NCBI RefSeq assembly: GCF_036226405.1
Contig: NZ_CP108464.1
Span: 6,696,001-6,760,000, forward strand
DNA: 64,000 bases
Reading direction: 5' to 3'
Origin: Streptomyces sp. NBC_01260
Lineage (GTDB): Bacteria > Actinomycetota > Actinomycetes > Streptomycetales > Streptomycetaceae
The notes beneath the pieces were generated by a model. The model saw only the letters and a list, made by a program, of their open reading frames with translations. It had not been told where the DNA came from and searched no databases. Position numbers and translations under genes: made by a program. Of the stretch, positions 34,436 to 43,558 are shown piece after piece. Numbering within the stretch: position 1 is the first letter of the stretch; each line of letters begins with the position of its first letter.

Positions 34436-36459
34436 TAAGCGGCCCTCCTGTTGTCGCCCTGAACGTCCTTGACCAGCCCGGCGATCGAGTCGGCCCGCAG
34501 CTCGTCGAGCGTGACGGCGGTGCCGCCGAGCTCCTGCGCGAGACTCACCGCGAGGCCGAGCCGCACCGGACCCGACTCGCAGTCCACGACCACGGACGCC
34601 GTGCCCTCCACCTCGTGCAACCGGGCCGCGCGCGTGGCCAGTGCCACCGGCTCCGGCCCCCCGGTCGCCCGCCCGTCGGTCACCACGAGCAGCAGCGGCC
34701 GCCGCGACGGATCGCGCAGCCGCTCCACCCGCAGTACGTCATGGGCCTTCAGCAGCCCGGCGGCCAGCGGGGTACGCCCACCGGTCGGCAGCGTCTCCAG
34801 CCGTGCGGCCGCCGCGTCCACCGACGAGGTCGGCGGCAGCACCACGGCCGCCTCCTTGCCCCGGAAGGTGATCAGACCGACCTTGTCCCGCCGCTGATAG
34901 GCATCCATCAGCAGGGAGAGGACCGCACCCTTCACGGCGGCCATCCGCTGCCGGGCCGCCATCGACCCCGACGCGTCCACGACGAACAGCACGAGATTCC
35001 CCTCGCGCCCCTCCCTCGTGGCCTGCCGCAGATCGTCCCGCCGCACCACCAGGCCCCGCCCGGACCGGCCCCGCGCCCGCTGGTGCGGGGCGGCGGCCTG
35101 CACGGTGGCGGCCAGGTGCAGCTTGGTGAGCGCGCCCTGCGGACGCCGCGCACCGGTCGTCCGCCCGTGCTCGGTACGCGCCCGGGAGCGCCGCCCCGCC
35201 GCGCCCTCGCCCAGGCCGGGCACGCTCAGCATCTTCGTCCGGAACGGCTCGCCGGCCCGCACGGGCTGCTGTTCGCCGCCCCCGGACGGCTGCCGCTGCC
35301 CCGGTTCCTGCTCGCTGCCCTGCTCGGGCACGGACGGCGCGGGCGTGTCGTCGGCGCCGCCCTCGGGCCGCGGCGGTGTGTCGGGCCCGTCGCCCTGCGG
35401 GGGCGGGCCGCCGCCACCGGGGCCGTCCGGGTCCGGATCTTCGTCCTCGCCGCTGTTCTGCTCCAGCGTGTCGTCGAGCTTGTCCTCGTCGAGCCCCGGC
35501 GCGTCGAAGGGATTGCGCCGGCGCCGATGGGGGAGCGCGAGCAGTGCGGCCTGCCGTACGTCCTCGGCCTGTACGTCGGTACGCCCCGCCCAGGCGGCCA
35601 GCGCCGTCGCGGTCCGGGCCATCACGATGTCGGCCCGCATCCCGTCGACCTCGAAGGCCGCACAGGTGGCCGCGATCTGCCGCAACGCCCCGTCGCCGAG
35701 TCGCACTTCGGGCAGCAGTGCCCGCGCATCGACGATCCGGGCCCGCAACGCGCCCTCCTCGTCGGCCCACTTCGAGGCGAAACCGGCCGGATCGTCGTCG
35801 TACGCGAGACGCCGGCGCACCACCTCCACCCGCAGGTCGGTCTCCCGGGACGCGGCGACCTCGACGGTCAGCCCGAAGCGGTCGAGCAACTGCGGCCGCA
35901 GCTCGCCCTCTTCGGGGTTCATCGTCCCCACGAGCAGGAAGCGGGCGGCATGGCGCACGGAGACGCCCTCGCGCTCCACGTACGAGGCGCCCATGGCGGC
36001 CGCGTCCAGCAGCAGGTCCACCAGATGGTCGTGGAGGAGGTTGACCTCGTCCACGTACAGAATCCCGCGATGCGCGTCGGCGAGCAGGCCCGGCTCGAAG
36101 GCCTTCACGCCCTCGGCGAGCGCCCGCTCGATGTCGAGCGCCCCGACGAGCCGGTCCTCGGAAGCGCCGACGGGCAGCTCGACCGTCCGCGCCGCCCGCG
36201 ACACGCCGGACGCGGACTCGTGGGGGCCGTCGGGACACGCCGGATCGGGCGACACGGGGTCGCAGGAGAACCGGCATCCGGGGACGACGGACACCTGCGG
36301 CATGAGCGCGGCCAGTGCGCGCACGGCGGTGGACTTGGCGGTGCCCTTCTCGCCGCGCACCAGCACCCCGCCGACGGCCGGCGAGATGGCGTTGAGCAGC
36401 AGGCCGAGGCGGAGATCGTCCTGCCCGACGATGGCGGTGAAGGGATACGGCGTACTCAC
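34435..36459 (-). CDS. Putative cobaltochelatase / magnesium-chelatase-like AAA+ and VWA subunit
   Basis: 674-aa fusion of a ChlI-like AAA+ ATPase and a ChlD-like VWA domain. Walker A GVLVRGEKGTAKSTAVRAL (about 34-50), Walker B and sensor regions HRGILYVDEVNLLHDHLVDLLLDAAA and FLLVGTMNPEEGELRPQLLDRFGL, an acidic Pro/Gly linker (about 345-440), and the MIDAS motif LFVVDASGSMAARQRM in the C-terminal third. In cobalamin operons it is thought to drive ATP-dependent cobalt insertion together with CobN. GTG at 36459 has a perfect AAGGAGG. CobN, expected immediately upstream, is absent; only 94 bases separate it from cobQ. Confidence 0.92.
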   Translation of the reverse strand: MSTPYPFTAIVGQDDLRLGLLLNAISPAVGGVLVRGEKGTAKSTAVRALAALMPQVSVVPGCRFSCDPVSPDPACPDGPHESASGVSRAARTVELPVGASEDRLVGALDIERALAEGVKAFEPGLLADAHRGILYVDEVNLLHDHLVDLLLDAAAMGASYVEREGVSVRHAARFLLVGTMNPEEGELRPQLLDRFGLTVEVAASRETDLRVEVVRRRLAYDDDPAGFASKWADEEGALRARIVDARALLPEVRLGDGALRQIAATCAAFEVDGMRADIVMARTATALAAWAGRTDVQAEDVRQAALLALPHRRRRNPFDAPGLDEDKLDDTLEQNSGEDEDPDPDGPGGGGPPPQGDGPDTPPRPEGGADDTPAPSVPEQGSEQEPGQRQPSGGGEQQPVRAGEPFRTKMLSVPGLGEGAAGRRSRARTEHGRTTGARRPQGALTKLHLAATVQAAAPHQRARGRSGRGLVVRRDDLRQATREGREGNLVLFVVDASGSMAARQRMAAVKGAVLSLLMDAYQRRDKVGLITFRGKEAAVVLPPTSSVDAAAARLETLPTGGRTPLAAGLLKAHDVLRVERLRDPSRRPLLLVVTDGRATGGPEPVALATRAARLHEVEGTASVVVDCESGPVRLGLAVSLAQELGGTAVTLDELRADSIAGLVKDVQGDNRRAA

Positions 36460-36553
36460 GAGGCCTCCTTGGTGGCGGCGGATTCCAGCGGTTGCGGCGG
36501 GCGTTGGAGCCCCTGCGGCGATGGAGCGGCGGGGGCCAGGGGGCGCGGTCCCC

Positions 36554-38113
36554 TCACCTTCGGGTTCCAGGTGCTTCAGGTGCCGCGGGTGCTCCGGGGG
36601 CGATGAAGGGAAGTCCCGTCGGCGCGCCCGACTCGATGAGACGCCACAGCGCATCGGTGTCCGCGTGTTCTTCGATCAGGTCGCCGAGGCGGTCGAGCTG
36701 CTCCTCGCGCAGCTCGGCGAAGCAGGTGTCGGGGGCGGGCACGAACCGGCGGCCGGAGGCCCGCGCGATCTCGGTCAGGAAGCGGCGGCGGAACGCGTCG
36801 CTCTCCAGCGAGCCGTGCCAGTGGGTGCCCCATACGGCGCCGGACCGGCAGCCGTCGAGGCGCTGCCCCAGCCCGTCGGTGAGGAACGGCTCGCCGCCCC
36901 GCACCTCGGCGACGCCGTGGTGGATCTCGTACCCCTCGACGGGGGCACCGAGCGCCTCGCCGACCGGCCGGGCGAGGGTCTTCTCACGGTCGAAGCGGAT
37001 GCGTACGGGCAGCAGCCCGAGCGCGTCGACCTGCCCGGCGCGCGACTCCACCTCGTCCTCGATGTGTTCGCCCAGGATCTGGTAGCCGCCGCAGATGCCG
37101 AGGACCGGGCGGCCCTCGGCGGCGCGCCGCAGCAGCGCGTCGGCGAGCCCGCGCTCGCGCAGCCAGGCCAGCGCCTTCACGGTGCCGCGGGTGCCGGGCA
37201 CGATGACGAGGTCGGCGTCGGACAGTTCCTCGGCGCGGTCCACGAACCGCACGACGACTCCCGGTTCGGCGGCCAGCGCGTCGACGTCGGTGAAGTTCGA
37301 CATCAGGGGCACCGCGCACACGGCGACGCGCAGGACGTCCTCGCCGTGCGGCGGGGCGACGACCGACTCCCGTACGGTGCCGCGCAGCGAGACCCGCAGC
37401 CCGTCCTCCTCGTCGATGCCGAGGCCGTGGGCGAACGGCAGCACCCCGTACGTCGGCCGTCCGGTGAGATCGCGCAGCATGTCCAGGCCGGGTTCGAGCA
37501 GCGACACGTCCCCGCGGAACTTGTTGACCAGGTAGCCGGCGATCAGCGCCTGGTCCTCGGCGGCGAGCAGCGCCGTCGTACCGAAGAACGACGCGAAGAC
37601 CCCGCCGCGGTCGATGTCTCCGACGACCATCACCGGGAAGCGGGCCGCCCGCGCGATGCCCATGTTCACGATGTCCGTGCGCCGCAGATTGATCTCGGCC
37701 GGACTGCCCGCGCCCTCGCAGATCACCGCGTCATACGTGCCCCGGAGCTGCTCCAGGCAGTCCACGACGGTGGACAGCAACTGCTCCTGTCTGCCGCCGT
37801 GGTAGCCGCGGGCGCTCATCTCGCCGACCGCGCGCCCCATCAGGACGACCTGGCTGGAGCGGTCGCTGCCGGGCTTGAGCAGCACCGGGTTCATCAGCGC
37901 GGTCGGCTCCACCCGCGCGGCCTGGGCCTGCATGGCCTGGGCCCGGCCTATCTCGGCGCCCCCGCGGGTGACGAAGGAGTTCAGGGACATGTTCTGCGCC
38001 TTGAAGGGCGCCACCTTCACGCCCCGGCGCACCAGCCAGCGGCAGATGCCCGCCGTGACGACGCTCTTGCCCGCGTCCGAGGTGGTCCCGGCGACCAGCA
38101 GTCCGCCGCTCAT
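36554..38113 (-). CDS. cobQ: Cobyric acid synthase
   Basis: 519-aa amidase (CobQ/CbiP) adding four amide groups to adenosyl-cobyrinate a,c-diamide. N-terminal MSGGLLVAGTTSDAGKSVVTAGICRWLVRRGVKVAPFKAQNMSLNSFVTRGGAEIGRAQ is canonical. The glutaminase half has Cys in VLGICGGYQILGEHIEDEVES and His in GTHWHGSLESDAFRR. ATG overlaps the cbiB stop (ATGA). Length normal. It acts after CobB and CobO, before CbiB. Confidence 0.97.
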   Translation of the reverse strand: MSGGLLVAGTTSDAGKSVVTAGICRWLVRRGVKVAPFKAQNMSLNSFVTRGGAEIGRAQAMQAQAARVEPTALMNPVLLKPGSDRSSQVVLMGRAVGEMSARGYHGGRQEQLLSTVVDCLEQLRGTYDAVICEGAGSPAEINLRRTDIVNMGIARAARFPVMVVGDIDRGGVFASFFGTTALLAAEDQALIAGYLVNKFRGDVSLLEPGLDMLRDLTGRPTYGVLPFAHGLGIDEEDGLRVSLRGTVRESVVAPPHGEDVLRVAVCAVPLMSNFTDVDALAAEPGVVVRFVDRAEELSDADLVIVPGTRGTVKALAWLRERGLADALLRRAAEGRPVLGICGGYQILGEHIEDEVESRAGQVDALGLLPVRIRFDREKTLARPVGEALGAPVEGYEIHHGVAEVRGGEPFLTDGLGQRLDGCRSGAVWGTHWHGSLESDAFRRRFLTEIARASGRRFVPAPDTCFAELREEQLDRLGDLIEEHADTDALWRLIESGAPTGLPFIAPGAPAAPEAPGTRR

Positions 38114-39123
38114 GTCGGTCTCCGTCCTGAGGTGCGCGCACCCGGGGCGTCCGGCCCCGCGCCGCGCGTCGAGGTGATCCGTCGTGCGGCCGCGGCGGCG
38201 ACCGGCCGGGCCGCCACGCTCACGCCGAGGGCCAGCGCACCGATCCGGCGCGACAGCCGTACGGCGCGTTCGATGTCCTCGGTCTCCACCGCCCGGCCCG
38301 TCTCCCCGTTGAGCACGGGGCGGTGCTCGACGCGGCCGCCGTAGGCGAGGGTGCCGCCGAGCCGTACGCCGAGGGCGCCCGCGAAGGAGGCCTCCACGGG
38401 GCCCGCGTTGGGGCTCGGGTGCTTGGCGGCATCCGCCCGCCAGGCCCGCAGCGCTCCCCGGGGCCGGCCCCCGGCTGCTACCGCGAGCAGCGCCGTCAGC
38501 CGGGCGCCCGGCCAGCCCGCGAGGTCGTCGAGGCGGGCCGAGGCCCAGCCGTAGCGCAGGTAGCGGGGCGACTTGTGGCCGACCATGGCGTCGAGGGTGT
38601 TGGCGGCCCGGAAGCCGACGAGTCCGGGGACCCCGCCCAGCGCACCCCACACCAGGGCGCCGACCACGGCGTCCGAGGTGTTCTCGGCGACGGACTCCAC
38701 CACGGCGCGGGCGATCTGCGGTCCGTCCAGGGACTGCGGGTCGCGGCCGCACAGATGGGGCAGCCGCTCACGGGCCAGGCCGAGGTCCCCCGCGGCGAGG
38801 GCGTCACCGATGGACCGGGCCTCGCGCCCCAGCGACGTACCGCCGACGACGGACCAGGTGGCGGCGGCGGTCAGGGCCACGGACGCGGCGGGACGGCGGC
38901 GCAGCGCGCGGGCGGCCAGCGCGGCACCCCCGGCAGCGCCTCCGGCGCAGACCAGGGTGTGCAGTGCGCCCCACCCGCGGTGGTCGCGCCACAGACGGCG
39001 TTCGACGCCTGCCGCGGCCCGCCCGAAGGCGGCGACCGGATGTCCCCGGCGGGGATCACCGAGCAGCAGATCGCCGATCAGACCGGCCGTGGCGCCGTAC
39101 GCGAAAATGCGATCGGCACGCAC
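38110..39123 (-). CDS. cbiB: Adenosylcobinamide-phosphate synthase (membrane protein)
   Basis: 337-aa CbiB/CobD inner-membrane protein that joins the aminopropanol arm to cobyric acid. Motifs: DLLLGDPRRGHPVAAFGRAAAGVERRLW, AENTSDAVVGALVWGALGGVPGLVGFRAANTLDAMVGHKSPRYLRYGWASARLDD and HPSPNAGPVEASFAGALGVRLGG. The start is GTG at 39123, three bases after the stop of a short leader ORF and without its own clear ribosome site. First biosynthetic gene of the riboswitch-led operon. Named cobD in Pseudomonas-type nomenclature. Confidence 0.95.
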   Translation of the reverse strand: MRADRIFAYGATAGLIGDLLLGDPRRGHPVAAFGRAAAGVERRLWRDHRGWGALHTLVCAGGAAGGAALAARALRRRPAASVALTAAATWSVVGGTSLGREARSIGDALAAGDLGLARERLPHLCGRDPQSLDGPQIARAVVESVAENTSDAVVGALVWGALGGVPGLVGFRAANTLDAMVGHKSPRYLRYGWASARLDDLAGWPGARLTALLAVAAGGRPRGALRAWRADAAKHPSPNAGPVEASFAGALGVRLGGTLAYGGRVEHRPVLNGETGRAVETEDIERAVRLSRRIGALALGVSVAARPVAAAAARRITSTRGAGPDAPGARTSGRRPT

Positions 39124-39126
39124 GGT

Positions 39127-39213
39127 TCAGCCGGCCGTTGCGCCTCGAAGGGCCCTCGTGCGGGCAGTTGGTGGCAGGGGCGGCACGGATACGGACGCAC
39201 GGCGGCCGGGCAT
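39127..39213 (-). CDS. Short leader ORF between cobalamin riboswitch and cbiB
   Basis: ATG at 39213 with GTGAGGA upstream opens a 28-codon frame (begins MPGRRASVSVPPLPP, ends RGATAG) whose TGA is three bases before the cbiB GTG. cbiB lacks a good ribosome site, so its translation may depend on ribosomes finishing this frame. The riboswitch would then need to control only the leader ribosome site. A small hairpin CAGGG...CCCTG (39234-39249) sits just before that site. Coding is plausible from position; no homology is known to me. Confidence 0.45.
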   Translation of the reverse strand: MPGRRASVSVPPLPPTARTRALRGATAG

Positions 39214-39249
39214 GGCGATATGTCCTCACTCAGGGTCCGCGCCCTGGTT

Positions 39250-39450
39250 CGACGTGACCGGCGACGAGAGTCTCCTGGCTCCCGGATCCGCAGTTCCCCC
39301 GGTCTTCCAGTCCGCTTGGCGTGGACCGTGACTTCCGGTGGTGGGGGACTGCTCCCCGGTGACAGTGGCGGGACCGCGCCGGATTCGCACCGGCTTCCTC
39401 TGCTGTCGCCGTAATGGCTCCGGCAGTCCACCACGCTCCGCGAACGTCAG
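39250..39450 (-). ncRNA. Cobalamin (AdoCbl-type) riboswitch
   Basis: On the minus strand the conserved core GGAAGCCGGTGCGAATCCGGC followed by GCGGTCCCGCCACTGT (together 39362-39398) is the hallmark of the cobalamin riboswitch. The B12 box GAGCCAGGAGACTCTC follows at 39281-39266. It precedes cbiB-cobQ-chelatase-cobO-cobB, so high adenosylcobalamin should shut the operon. With no terminator between the B12 box and the leader ORF, control is probably at translation start. Edges are approximate. Confidence 0.93.
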
Positions 39451-39494
39451 TCAACCTACCGTTGACCTGCGACGGTGCAGTGTGCTGAGACCCA

Positions 39495-39533
39495 CATCGG
39501 GCCGGACGCACCCGAGGTGCGTCCGGCCCGATG
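39495..39533. terminator. 18-bp perfect hairpin between pit operon and riboswitch
   Basis: CATCGGGCCGGACGCACC pairs exactly with its complement around a 3-nt loop (CGA). It lies 40 bases past the stop of the small membrane protein gene and before the riboswitch transcript, so it ends the phosphate transport operon. Confidence 0.88.
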
Positions 39534-39572
39534 AGCAGGAGCGGGAAGGGGCCTGCGGGGGCCCGGAGGCCG

Positions 39573-39806
39573 TCAGGCGACGATCATGTAGATCCCGTAG
39601 GCCACCGCCGCCGCGCACAGCCCGAAGCAGACGTACGCGCCCGCGCGGGCCAGCATCAGGGACCCGCCGGCCTGCCCGCCCTGCGCGGCCGGTTCCGGCT
39701 GCTTGGAGAGGCCGACGATGCCCAGGGTGAAGAGGCCCACCAGGGCGACGGTGGCGACGAGAGAGACACCGAAGACGGTGCCGAGGGCTGCCCAGTCGAT
39801 GTTCAT
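39573..39806 (-). CDS. Small two-helix membrane protein downstream of pit
   Basis: 77-aa protein with two hydrophobic helices (about residues 10-33 and 50-76) joined by a Pro/Gly/Gln linker. The ATG lies 174 bases after the pit stop in the same direction, and the shared hairpin follows it, so it is probably part of the phosphate-regulated transcript. No family name is known to me; a transporter accessory role is inference. Confidence 0.75.
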   Translation of the reverse strand: MNIDWAALGTVFGVSLVATVALVGLFTLGIVGLSKQPEPAAQGGQAGGSLMLARAGAYVCFGLCAAAVAYGIYMIVA

Positions 39807-39979
39807 GGGGATGTGTCCTTAGAGCGTCCGGGAATCGGGGGGCGGGAGAAGGAGCGGGACCGGGGTGCGTGCGGCCGCAAGGCGCGGGAGGGAGGTCTGG
39901 CGGAGCCATATCGACCGACGGCAACGCGGGAGATCCGCGTGCCCCGTCCCGCGACGCCGCCCCCGGTTCCCGGACGCTC

Positions 39980-41263
<1,284 letters not shown>

Positions 41264-41310
41264 TTACCCAGGCAATCGTTCGACGTCAGTGGCACGAGGA
41301 ACGTAGGCAA

Positions 41311-41332
41311 CCTGGGTGAACGGAAGATGAAC
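41311..41332 (-). promoter_or_regulatory. PHO box (two direct repeat units)
   Basis: On the minus strand GTTCATCTTCC (41332-41322) is followed directly by GTTCACCCAGG (41321-41311), two 11-base units matching the Streptomyces PhoP consensus GTTCACCYGGC-type repeats, about 50 bases before the pit start codon. A weaker third unit (TTGCCTACGTT) may follow. Confidence 0.85.
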
Positions 41333-41498
41333 TGGACAGGGCGTTGTGGTGACTCCAATCGGAGTGCCGTCGCTCCATTTGGCCGTGGTCCGACAGCCGG
41401 GGACGGCTACGGGGCGGTGTGGGCCCCGAATCCGACCCCGGACGATCTTCCGGAGCGAGCGGAAACATGGACCGCTCATCAGTGGAAAGGATCTTCGT

Positions 41499-42206
41499 AT
41501 GAGCGATCAGTGGCGGGGCCCGGTCGAACGGACCGGGGGCGTCGAACAGGCAGGGGACATCGAGGAGGCCTGGGGCGCCGTCGTCGCCACCGCCCGCAGG
41601 ACGGCGGCCGACGGCCTGGTCGTCGGGACCTCGGGCAATGTGTCGGCGCGGGTCGGCTCCACCGTCCTGGTCACCCCGAGCGGTGTTCCCTACGACCGGC
41701 TCCGCCCCGAGGACGCGGTCGGCGTCGATCTGGAGGGCAACCAGATCCTCGGCGAGCTGACCCCGACCAGCGAGCTTCCGCTCCATCTCGCGGTCTACCG
41801 GAACACGGCGGCCGCCGCCGTCGTGCACACCCACGCGGTGCACGCCACGGCCGTCTCCACGCTGGTCGCCGAGGTTCCGCCGGTCCATTACGCGGCCGCG
41901 CTGCTGGGCGGCCCCGTCCGCGTCGCCGCCTATGCCCGGTACGGCACCGACGAACTGGCCGCGAACATGCTGGCGGCCCTGCGGGACCGCACCGGCTGTC
42001 TGCTCGGCAACCACGGAACCGTCACCTACGGAGCCACCCTCGACGAGGCGTACGACCGCACCGCCCAGCTCGAATGGCTGTGCCGCCTCTGGCTCGCCGC
42101 GAGCGCGGTCCCCGGCCGTTCCCCGGCCCTGCTCACCCCGGACCAGCTGAGCGATGTCCGGGAGGCGCTGAAGGAGTACGGACAGCCGGGCCGAGGCCGT
42201 CCGTAG
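41499..42206 (+). CDS. Class II aldolase / adducin family protein
   Basis: 235-aa zinc-dependent sugar-phosphate aldolase of the L-fuculose/ribulose-phosphate type. Seen: AADGLVVGTSGNVSARVGSTVLVTPSGVPYDRLRPEDAVGVDLEGN, substrate loop TSELPLHLAVYRNTAAAAVVHTHAVHATAVSTL with the metal HTH, and LLGNHGTVTYGATLDEAYDRTAQLEWLC with the third metal His. GGAAAGG precedes the ATG. Divergent from pit. The specific sugar phosphate is not evident. Confidence 0.92.
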   Translation: MSDQWRGPVERTGGVEQAGDIEEAWGAVVATARRTAADGLVVGTSGNVSARVGSTVLVTPSGVPYDRLRPEDAVGVDLEGNQILGELTPTSELPLHLAVYRNTAAAAVVHTHAVHATAVSTLVAEVPPVHYAAALLGGPVRVAAYARYGTDELAANMLAALRDRTGCLLGNHGTVTYGATLDEAYDRTAQLEWLCRLWLAASAVPGRSPALLTPDQLSDVREALKEYGQPGRGRP

Positions 42207-42250
42207 TCCCTCCCGAACTCCTTCGGACGGCGGGGCGGTGCCGGTCGGGG

Positions 42251-42280
42251 CGGGGGCCGTCCGGCACCGGACGGCCCCCG
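42251..42280 (+). terminator. Hairpin terminator after the aldolase gene
   Basis: Perfect 14-bp inverted repeat CGGGGGCCGTCCGG/CCGGACGGCCCCCG with only two bases between arms (effective loop larger), 45 bases past the stop. Confidence 0.75.
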
Positions 42281-42320
42281 CCCGCTGGCCGAGTGCGGGG
42301 GCGCCCATGAGACTGAAGCC

Positions 42321-43448
42321 GTGCGCCCGGCTACAGCGACGGCAGCAGTCGTCACCTCCATCCTCGGCGCCGGTGCGGCAGCGGTCGCGGCCGGCCGGTA
42401 CGCCAGCGACGTCGCCCTCGGGGCGCCGTCCGGACGTCCCTTCCCCGCCGACCGCAGACTCACCGTGCATGCGACGGCGGCGGGACAGGTCACCCTGACC
42501 CGGTCCTTCGCCGCGCTGCGGCCCGGCACCTACGGGCTGGTCGGTGACGGCGTCCACGCCGTCGTCGGCCCGGTGATCGACCAGGCCCACCAGGCCGCCG
42601 ACACCGTGGTGCGCCGGCTGGAGCGCGTCAACCGCGGCACCCTGCGCCCCGGGGCCAAGGTCCGCATGACGCCCGAACTGCACAGCGGTGACCCCACCAC
42701 GGCTCTGGGCCTCGCACACCGCGAGATCGAGATCACCGGCGAACTCGGCGCCCTGCCCGCATGGTTCGTGCCCGGCCCCCGCGACACCTGGGTCATCACC
42801 GCGCACGGCATCGGCACCACCCGGGAACACCCGCTGAACCTGATCGGCTTCCTGAACGGACAGCAGCTGCCGGTGCTCGATCTCGCCTACCGCGGCGACG
42901 CCGGAGCCCCGCGCTCCCCGGACGGCCTCAGCCACCTCGGCGAGTCCGAATGGCGCGACCTGGACGCGGCCATCCGCTTCGCCGTGCGCTACGGCGCCGA
43001 GAAGGTCGTGCTGCACGGCTGGTCCACCGGCGCCGCCATGGCCCTGCACGCCTGCGCCAACTCCGCGCTCCGGGACCGGATCTGCGGCCTCGTCCTCGAC
43101 TCCCCGGTCATGGACTGGGCCACCACCCTGCGCGCCCTGGCCGCCGCCCGCGGGGTCCCGTCCGCCCTGTTGCCCCTCGCCGTCCGCGCCGCCCAGGGGC
43201 AGACCGGACTGCGGGGCGCCCGGCTCCTGGACACCTCGCTGCCCATGACCCTGCACGTCCCCACCCTGATCTTCCACGGGCCCGACGACACCCTGGCGCC
43301 CTGGCAGCCGTCCCGGTCGCTCGCCGCCCGCCGCCCCGACCTGGTCGCCCTGCACCCCGTGCCGCAGGCTCCGCATGCGGCGATGTGGAATGCCGACCCG
43401 GTCCGCTACGAAGAGGCGCTGCGACGCTTCCTCACGCCCCTGATGTGA
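42321..43448 (+). CDS. Alpha/beta hydrolase with N-terminal membrane anchor
   Basis: 375-aa protein. Residues about 5-25 are hydrophobic (AAVVTSILGAGAAAVAAG), forming a membrane anchor or uncleaved signal. The catalytic domain has the oxyanion region WVITAHGIGTTREHP, nucleophile Ser in VVLHGWSTGAAMALH (GxSxG), acid in LIFHGPDDTLAPWQPS and His in PQAPHAAMWN. GTG start. It resembles prolyl-oligopeptidase-like or BAAT-type surface esterases of actinomycetes. Substrate unknown. Confidence 0.88.
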   Translation: MRPATATAAVVTSILGAGAAAVAAGRYASDVALGAPSGRPFPADRRLTVHATAAGQVTLTRSFAALRPGTYGLVGDGVHAVVGPVIDQAHQAADTVVRRLERVNRGTLRPGAKVRMTPELHSGDPTTALGLAHREIEITGELGALPAWFVPGPRDTWVITAHGIGTTREHPLNLIGFLNGQQLPVLDLAYRGDAGAPRSPDGLSHLGESEWRDLDAAIRFAVRYGAEKVVLHGWSTGAAMALHACANSALRDRICGLVLDSPVMDWATTLRALAAARGVPSALLPLAVRAAQGQTGLRGARLLDTSLPMTLHVPTLIFHGPDDTLAPWQPSRSLAARRPDLVALHPVPQAPHAAMWNADPVRYEEALRRFLTPLM

Positions 43449-43558
43449 GCTGTTGTGCCGCTTCGGCCGGTTGGTCCAGGACGGCGCGGACGCCCCGGGA
43501 CACCGGCAATTCGGGTTCCGTTTGGGCTTTCGGGCTGTCAGAGGCAAGACTGCTCCCC

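Noticed and set aside
36460..36553. Search for a cobN remnant between cobQ and the chelatase gene
   Set aside because: The 94-base gap shows no CobN-like peptide in any frame; absence only, no scar visible.
42761..43558. N-terminal extension of the large hypothetical protein into the alpha/beta hydrolase gene
   Set aside because: It is the out-of-frame shadow of the hydrolase, Arg/Pro-rich with no homologous look.
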